DNA of 9,840 bases from Alphaproteobacteria bacterium (lineage in GTDB: Bacteria; Pseudomonadota; Alphaproteobacteria; Micropepsales; Micropepsaceae), in contig JAEKMB010000052.1 of assembly GCA_019508105.1 (NCBI GenBank), positions 1 to 9,840 on the forward strand. The letters run 5' to 3'. The notes beneath the pieces are model-generated. The model ran no database searches. It was not told the origin of the DNA and worked only from the letters and a program-made list of their open reading frames with translations. The translations under genes were made by a program, and so were the position numbers. Shown here in pieces: positions 6,435 to 9,840 of the stretch. Each line of letters starts with the position of its first letter. Positions within the stretch are counted from its first letter, which is position 1.

Positions 6435-8588
6435 ATGGTTGCCGTTCCCGACGAAATCCGTTCCGAACCCCTCAGCAAGGCGCTGGCCGAGCGCTACCTG
6501 GCCTATGCCCTCTCCACCATCACCCAGCGGGCGCTGCCCGACGTGCGCGATGGGCTGAAGCCGGTGCATCGCCGCATCCTGTTCGGCATGCGACTGCTCA
6601 GGCTGGATCCGGGCACCGCCTTCAAGAAGTCCGCCAAGGTGGTGGGCGATGTTATGGGTGGCTTCCATCCCCATGGCGATCAGGCGATCTATGATGCGCT
6701 GGTACGTCTGGCCCAGGATTTTTCCGTGCGCTATCCCCTGGTGGACGGGCAGGGCAATTTCGGCAATGTCGATGGCGATAATGCCGCGGCCATGCGCTAC
6801 ACCGAAAGCCGGCTCACCGAAGCCGCCGCCGCACTGCTGGCGGGGCTGGACGAAAATGCCGTGGACTTCCGCACCACTTATGACGGCGAAACCCAGGAGC
6901 CGGTGGTGTTGCCGGCAGCCTTCCCCAACCTGCTCGCCAATGGCTCCAACGGCATTGCAGTGGGCATGGCCACCTCCATCCCGCCGCACAATCTGGGCGA
7001 ACTCTGCGCCGCCACCATCGCGCTGATCGAAAATCCGAACGTGCAGGACCGCACCTTGCTCAAGCACGTGCGGGGACCGGATTTTCCCACCGGCGGCATC
7101 CTGGTCGAGGACCCGGCCTCCATCGCCGAATCCTACAAGACCGGGCGCGGCTCGTTCCGGGTGCGGGCGCGCTGGGAGAAGGAAGAGGGCGCACGCGGTG
7201 CCTGGCAGATTGTGGTCACCGAAATTCCCTACCAGGTGCAGAAGTCCAAGCTGATCGAGCGCATTGCCGAACTGCTGGAGCAGAAGAGGCTGCCGCTGCT
7301 GGACGACATCCATGACGAAAGCGCGGAGGACATCCGCATCGTCCTGACACCCAAGAGCCGCGCGGTCGAGCCGGAAATCCTGATGGAGCAGCTGTTCCGC
7401 GCCAGCGACCTGGAAGCGCGGCTGCCGCTGAACATGACCGTGCTGGACAAGGGCCTGGTGCCCAAGGTGATGGGCCTGAAAGAGGTGCTGGCCGCCTTTG
7501 CCGCCCACCGCCGCGAGGTGCTGGAGCGCCGCTCCGCCTTCCGGCTGGAAAAAATCCGGGCACGGCTGGAAGTGCTGGAAGGCTATCTCGCGGTCTTCCT
7601 CAACCTGGACAAGGTGATCAAGATCATCCGCAGCGAGGATGAGCCCAAGCCCAAGCTGATGAAGGCTTTCTCGCTGAACGAGGTGCAGGCCGACGCCATC
7701 CTCAATATGCGGCTGCGCAGTTTGCGCAAGCTGGAAGAGATGGAAATCCGCGGCGAACACGACGCCCTGACCAAGGAGCGCAAGGATCTCACCAAGCTGA
7801 TGGGCTCGGACAAGCTCAAGTCGGAACGGCTGATTGAAGAGCTAAAAGAGGTTGACGCCAAATTCGGCCAGAAGACCCCGCTGGGCAAGCGCCGCACCGA
7901 GATCGCCAAGGCCGCCGAAGTGGCCGAGATGACAGCGCTGGCCGAACATGTCGAGGAACACGCCAACCGGGTTGAGCGCGAGCCCATCACCGTGGTCTGC
8001 TCCGCCAAGGGATGGCTCAGGGCGCTGAAGGGCCATCAGGACCAGACGAGCGACGACAAGTACCGCGAAGGCGACCGCGCCCGCTTCTGGTTCCATGCCC
8101 AGACCACCCGCACCTTCATCGACCTGCCGCCCGAAGCTGATATCGTCACCATGTTCGCGCATGTGCCGGGCCGCAAGCTGCTGGTGGCGGCGACGTCCGG
8201 CCATGGCTTCATCACCAATGAAGATGATGCCGTGGCTATGACCAAGAAGGGCAAGTCGGTGATGAATGTGAAGCCGGGCGTGGAAGCGGTGTCGTGCCGT
8301 CCCGCTGCCGGCGATCATGTCGCGGTGGTGGGCGAGAACCGCAAGCTGCTGATTTTCAAGATCGAGGAGGTGCCGGAGTTGGGCCGGGGGCAGGGCGTCT
8401 ATCTGCAACGTTACAAGGATGGCGGGCTGATCGATGCCACGACCTTCACCTGGAAAGCGGGGCTGAAAGATGAAAATGGCCGGCTGTTCGAACCCGCCGA
8501 GCTTAAGGACTGGAAAGGCGAGCGTGCCCAGGCCGGCCGTATCGTGCCGCGCGGCTGGTCGCGCGGCGGCAAGTTCGGCGAGAATTAG
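6435..8588 (+). CDS. parC: DNA topoisomerase IV subunit A
   Basis: ParC is the DNA-breaking subunit of topoisomerase IV, which with ParE unlinks daughter chromosomes. The 717-residue protein starts with the GyrA/ParC breakage-reunion domain: [17 protein letters not shown] (33-49), [16 protein letters not shown] (75-90), and the active-site Y122 in [10 protein letters not shown] after R121. A tower and a charged coiled coil follow (about 430-490, rich in Lys and Glu). The C-terminal region from about 510 should be the DNA-wrapping beta-propeller. ParC rather than GyrA is indicated by total length (GyrA is usually over 800), the operon context and the absence of a clear GyrA box. In the quinolone-determining segment, Q83 and D87 occupy the places of E. 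coli S80 and E84. An in-frame TAA at 6429-6431 fixes the ATG at 6435; its Shine-Dalgarno sequence is weak. parE is not in the window. Confidence 0.96.
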   Translation: MVAVPDEIRSEPLSKALAERYLAYALSTITQRALPDVRDGLKPVHRRILFGMRLLRLDPGTAFKKSAKVVGDVMGGFHPHGDQAIYDALVRLAQDFSVRYPLVDGQGNFGNVDGDNAAAMRYTESRLTEAAAALLAGLDENAVDFRTTYDGETQEPVVLPAAFPNLLANGSNGIAVGMATSIPPHNLGELCAATIALIENPNVQDRTLLKHVRGPDFPTGGILVEDPASIAESYKTGRGSFRVRARWEKEEGARGAWQIVVTEIPYQVQKSKLIERIAELLEQKRLPLLDDIHDESAEDIRIVLTPKSRAVEPEILMEQLFRASDLEARLPLNMTVLDKGLVPKVMGLKEVLAAFAAHRREVLERRSAFRLEKIRARLEVLEGYLAVFLNLDKVIKIIRSEDEPKPKLMKAFSLNEVQADAILNMRLRSLRKLEEMEIRGEHDALTKERKDLTKLMGSDKLKSERLIEELKEVDAKFGQKTPLGKRRTEIAKAAEVAEMTALAEHVEEHANRVEREPITVVCSAKGWLRALKGHQDQTSDDKYREGDRARFWFHAQTTRTFIDLPPEADIVTMFAHVPGRKLLVAATSGHGFITNEDDAVAMTKKGKSVMNVKPGVEAVSCRPAAGDHVAVVGENRKLLIFKIEEVPELGRGQGVYLQRYKDGGLIDATTFTWKAGLKDENGRLFEPAELKDWKGERAQAGRIVPRGWSRGGKFGEN

Positions 8589-8691
8589 CCGATAGTGCCA
8601 GTCGTTTTAAAACGGCCGGATGGCTATCCGCGTGTTGATCGGATTATGACGGCGAAAATATCGCCCGCCTCGCTGTTCTGAAGAAAACGGC
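8589..8691. other. Convergent intergenic space with short inverted repeats
   Basis: This stretch lies between the parC stop and the stop of the - strand miniprotein gene. It holds a perfect 12-bp palindrome CGTTTTAAAACG (8603-8614). It also holds a 5-bp-stem hairpin CGGAT/ATCCG (8617-8621, 8626-8630) and a second one, GGCGA/TCGCC (8651-8655, 8661-8665). None is followed by a T tract on either strand, so no standard intrinsic terminator is evident. These may still act as weak or bidirectional 3'-end structures for the two converging transcripts. Confidence 0.4.
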
Positions 8692-8772
8692 TCAGGCGTG
8701 GCCGGTAACCAACCAGAGGATCAGGATGATCGGCAGGGGAATCCCGATGGCCCAGAGAAGAACCGAACGCAT
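8692..8772 (-). CDS. 26-residue hydrophobic single-span miniprotein
   Basis: On the - strand, GGAGG (8782-8778) stands 5 nt before an ATG (8772-8770), and the frame closes with TGA at 8694-8692. The product is 26 residues: MRSVLLWAIGIPLPIILIL, then a short end WLVTGHA. A single Arg near the N-terminus precedes about 20 almost wholly hydrophobic residues with the motif GIPLPII, as expected of a one-span inner-membrane miniprotein. The gene lies 62 nt downstream of rlmB on the same strand and may be transcribed with it. The TTCCGG/CCGGAA inverted repeat at 8807-8821 falls in that gap. I have the impression that similar one-span miniproteins occur in other alphaproteobacteria, but I cannot verify this and know no function. 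Confidence 0.55.
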   Translation of the reverse strand: MRSVLLWAIGIPLPIILILWLVTGHA

Positions 8773-8806
8773 GCAAGCCTCCACATCGTGCTGGGAGACA
8801 TAACCG

Positions 8807-8821
8807 TTCCGGTAGCCGGAA
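8807..8821. repeat. Short inverted repeat between rlmB and the miniprotein gene
   Basis: TTCCGG (8807-8812) and CCGGAA (8816-8821) form a perfect 6-bp inverted repeat with a 3-nt centre, just downstream of the rlmB stop on the - strand. No T tract follows in that direction. It could be a weak terminator or RNA stem for rlmB, or an operator for the miniprotein gene. The sequence alone does not decide. Confidence 0.3.
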
Positions 8822-8834
8822 GTTCCCTGAAGGC

Positions 8835-9662
8835 TCAGCGCCGCCGCAACTCGTAAAGCGCGATGGCCGCGGCATTGGAGACATTAAGGCTCTCCATGGC
8901 CTTGGAAATCGGGATGGTGGCGGAGGCTTCGCAATGTTCCCGCACCAGACGGCGGATGCCGTCGCCTTCCGAGCCCAGCACCAGCGCAACGTCACCCGCC
9001 GGTACGGCCTCGGCCAGGCTGGTGTCGCCGTCGCCGGCCAGGGCGATGCGCCAAAAGCCCAGATCCGCCAACTGGTCCAGGGCGCGGGCGATATTCACCA
9101 CTTCGACATAAGGCACTATGTCCAGCGCGCCCGAGGCGGCTTTGGCCAGGGCGCCGGACTGGGGCGGCGCATGGCGATCCTGGACCACCACGGCGGCGAC
9201 GTTGAAAGCGGCTGCGGTGCGCAGGATGGCGCCGACATTGTGGGGATCGGAGATCTGGTCCAGCACCAGGACGATGCGGCGGCCCTCAGGTCCGGGTTCG
9301 GCCAGGACCTCTTCCAAGGTACCGGATTTGAGGGGCCAGGCTTCCAGCGCCGCGCCCTGATGCACCGCCCCGGGGGGGAGGAGCCGGTCAATGGCGCCGG
9401 GTTCCAGGGTTTCGACCTGGACCCGGGACAGGAGCTTTTTTCCGATGGTTTCGATCGCCCGGGGGGTGAGGGCGGCCCGGCCCAGCTTGCGTTCGGGATT
9501 GGCCAGGGCGGCCTGGACCGCATGCAGGCCATAGAGCCATTCGGCCCCGGCTTCGCGCCGGCTGGGCGGCTTTCCGGCCGGCCGACCCGCCTTTTCCGCG
9601 GGTTTTTGCCCCGGCTTGGGGTAAAAATGGCGGCGGTCCTTGCGGAAATCTTTGGGTCCCAT
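8835..9662 (-). CDS. rlmB: SpoU/TrmH-family 23S rRNA 2'-O-ribose methyltransferase (RlmB type)
   Basis: From the ATG at 9662 the product has 275 residues. A basic, low-complexity N-terminal extension covers about residues 1-40. The small SpoU substrate-binding domain starts at EWLYGLHAVQAAL (41-53). The C-terminal knotted SPOUT methyltransferase domain has all three motifs: DPHNVGAILRTAAAF (139-153; N142, R148), ALVLGSEGDGI (226-236; E232) and SLNVSNAAAIALYEL (258-272). RlmB methylates a guanosine in the peptidyl-transferase centre of 23S rRNA (G2251 in E. coli) using S-adenosylmethionine. TrmH group 3 paralogues with other rRNA or tRNA targets cannot be excluded. An upstream ATG at 9716 would add 18 residues, but the 9662 start fits the family better and lies 7 nt after a -10-like TATAAG. 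No Shine-Dalgarno sequence precedes either start. Confidence 0.93.
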   Translation of the reverse strand: MGPKDFRKDRRHFYPKPGQKPAEKAGRPAGKPPSRREAGAEWLYGLHAVQAALANPERKLGRAALTPRAIETIGKKLLSRVQVETLEPGAIDRLLPPGAVHQGAALEAWPLKSGTLEEVLAEPGPEGRRIVLVLDQISDPHNVGAILRTAAAFNVAAVVVQDRHAPPQSGALAKAASGALDIVPYVEVVNIARALDQLADLGFWRIALAGDGDTSLAEAVPAGDVALVLGSEGDGIRRLVREHCEASATIPISKAMESLNVSNAAAIALYELRRR

Positions 9663-9668
9663 GGCGCG

Positions 9669-9696
9669 CTTATAAAGAAGTAGGGGCGGGGGTAAA
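9669..9696 (-). promoter_or_regulatory. Candidate rlmB promoter (leaderless arrangement)
   Basis: Reading the - strand, TTTACC (9696-9691, four of six matches to TTGACA) is followed, after 16 nt, by TATAAG (9674-9669, five of six matches to TATAAT). The A of the rlmB ATG (9662) is the seventh base after the -10, which is where transcription would be expected to start. The mRNA would then have no leader, consistent with the missing Shine-Dalgarno sequence. Confidence 0.4.
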
Positions 9697-9750
9697 GCAC
9701 AGGTCCCCAAACCCATTGGAAAAACCGGGATTTCCTTGGAAAAAGGCCTA

Positions 9751-9779
9751 TTGACAGCCGAGGCCTGTTGACCAATAAC
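9751..9779 (+). promoter_or_regulatory. Sigma70-type promoter pointing out of the right edge
   Basis: TTGACA (9751-9756) is a perfect -35. After 17 nt comes AATAAC (9774-9779), with four of six matches to TATAAT. The bases after the -10 (CCGCG) are GC-rich, as in promoters repressed by ppGpp. A-tracts at 9720-9724 and 9740-9744, within two TTGGAAAAA copies 20 bp apart, could serve as UP-like elements. A GGAGGA sequence lies at 9805-9810, but no start codon follows it before the window ends, so the transcribed gene is not seen. Confidence 0.55.
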
Positions 9780-9840
9780 CCGCGATCCGCAGCCACACCT
9801 TTCTGGAGGACTTTTTTTCGCTCGTTCGCACGCATACGAG

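Noticed and set aside
6357..7760. A 467-codon - strand open frame across the start of parC.
   Set aside because: It is antisense to the conserved ParC breakage-reunion domain and has no family signature; GC-rich third positions readily open this frame.
9663..9716. Upstream ATG at 9716 as the rlmB start.
   Set aside because: The extra 18 residues have no family counterpart, no Shine-Dalgarno sequence precedes it, and a plausible promoter lies between the two ATGs.
9116..9835. A - strand frame overlapping rlmB and running to the right edge.
   Set aside because: It is out of frame with the conserved SPOUT motifs of rlmB, runs through the promoter region, and is Pro/Arg/Ser-rich like a shadow frame.

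Overview
The window is a GC-rich (roughly 60-65% by eye), densely packed housekeeping segment. Gene content, order and protein signatures point to an alphaproteobacterium: a single bifunctional-type RSH protein, a PyrE of the short 'FILSSGLHSDK' type, and the order rsh - pyrE - pdxJ - acpS - lepB - rnc - era - recO - parC, with rlmB convergent at the end. I cannot place it more precisely from sequence alone.

Layout. On the + strand, 3-1199 is the C-terminal two thirds of rsh (stringent response). A 36-codon TTG-start reading frame (1196-1306) bridges it to pyrE (1303-1887) with 4-nt overlaps at both ends. A 166-nt gap holding a pair of inverted palindromic repeats comes next. Then pdxJ (2054-2773) and acpS (2770-3168) overlap by 4 nt, followed after 67 nt by lepB (3236-4000). 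lepB overlaps rnc by 4 nt, and the rnc remnant (3997-4610) overlaps era (4607-5527) by 4 nt. recO (5528-6268) follows era directly. A hairpin with a TTCG loop and a second copy of the repeat pair separate recO from parC (6435-8588). On the - strand lie a 26-residue hydrophobic miniprotein (8692-8772) and rlmB (8835-9662). At the right edge a good sigma70-type promoter (9751-9779) points rightward out of the window, divergent from rlmB.

How the genes relate. The cluster joins growth-control and core functions: ppGpp metabolism (Rsh), pyrimidine and vitamin B6 synthesis (PyrE, PdxJ), acyl carrier protein activation (AcpS), protein export (LepB), rRNA maturation and ribosome assembly (Rnc, Era, RlmB), recombinational repair (RecO) and chromosome decatenation (ParC). 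The chain of 4-nt overlaps suggests translational coupling within sub-operons (rsh-ORF-pyrE; pdxJ-acpS; lepB-rnc-era-recO).

The points most worth attention are these. (1) rnc is broken: a frameshift, an apparent deletion of about 20 residues, and a Ser where the metal-binding Asp should be. (2) Two unlisted small reading frames have strong Shine-Dalgarno sequences. (3) A two-subtype palindromic repeat family occupies the two same-strand gaps in mirrored arrangement. (4) The rlmB / window-end intergenic region has a probable leaderless start on one side and a promoter with an imperfect 17-bp tandem duplication on the other. I saw no CRISPR array, insertion sequence, phage gene or new multi-gene system; the rest is ordinary core genome.
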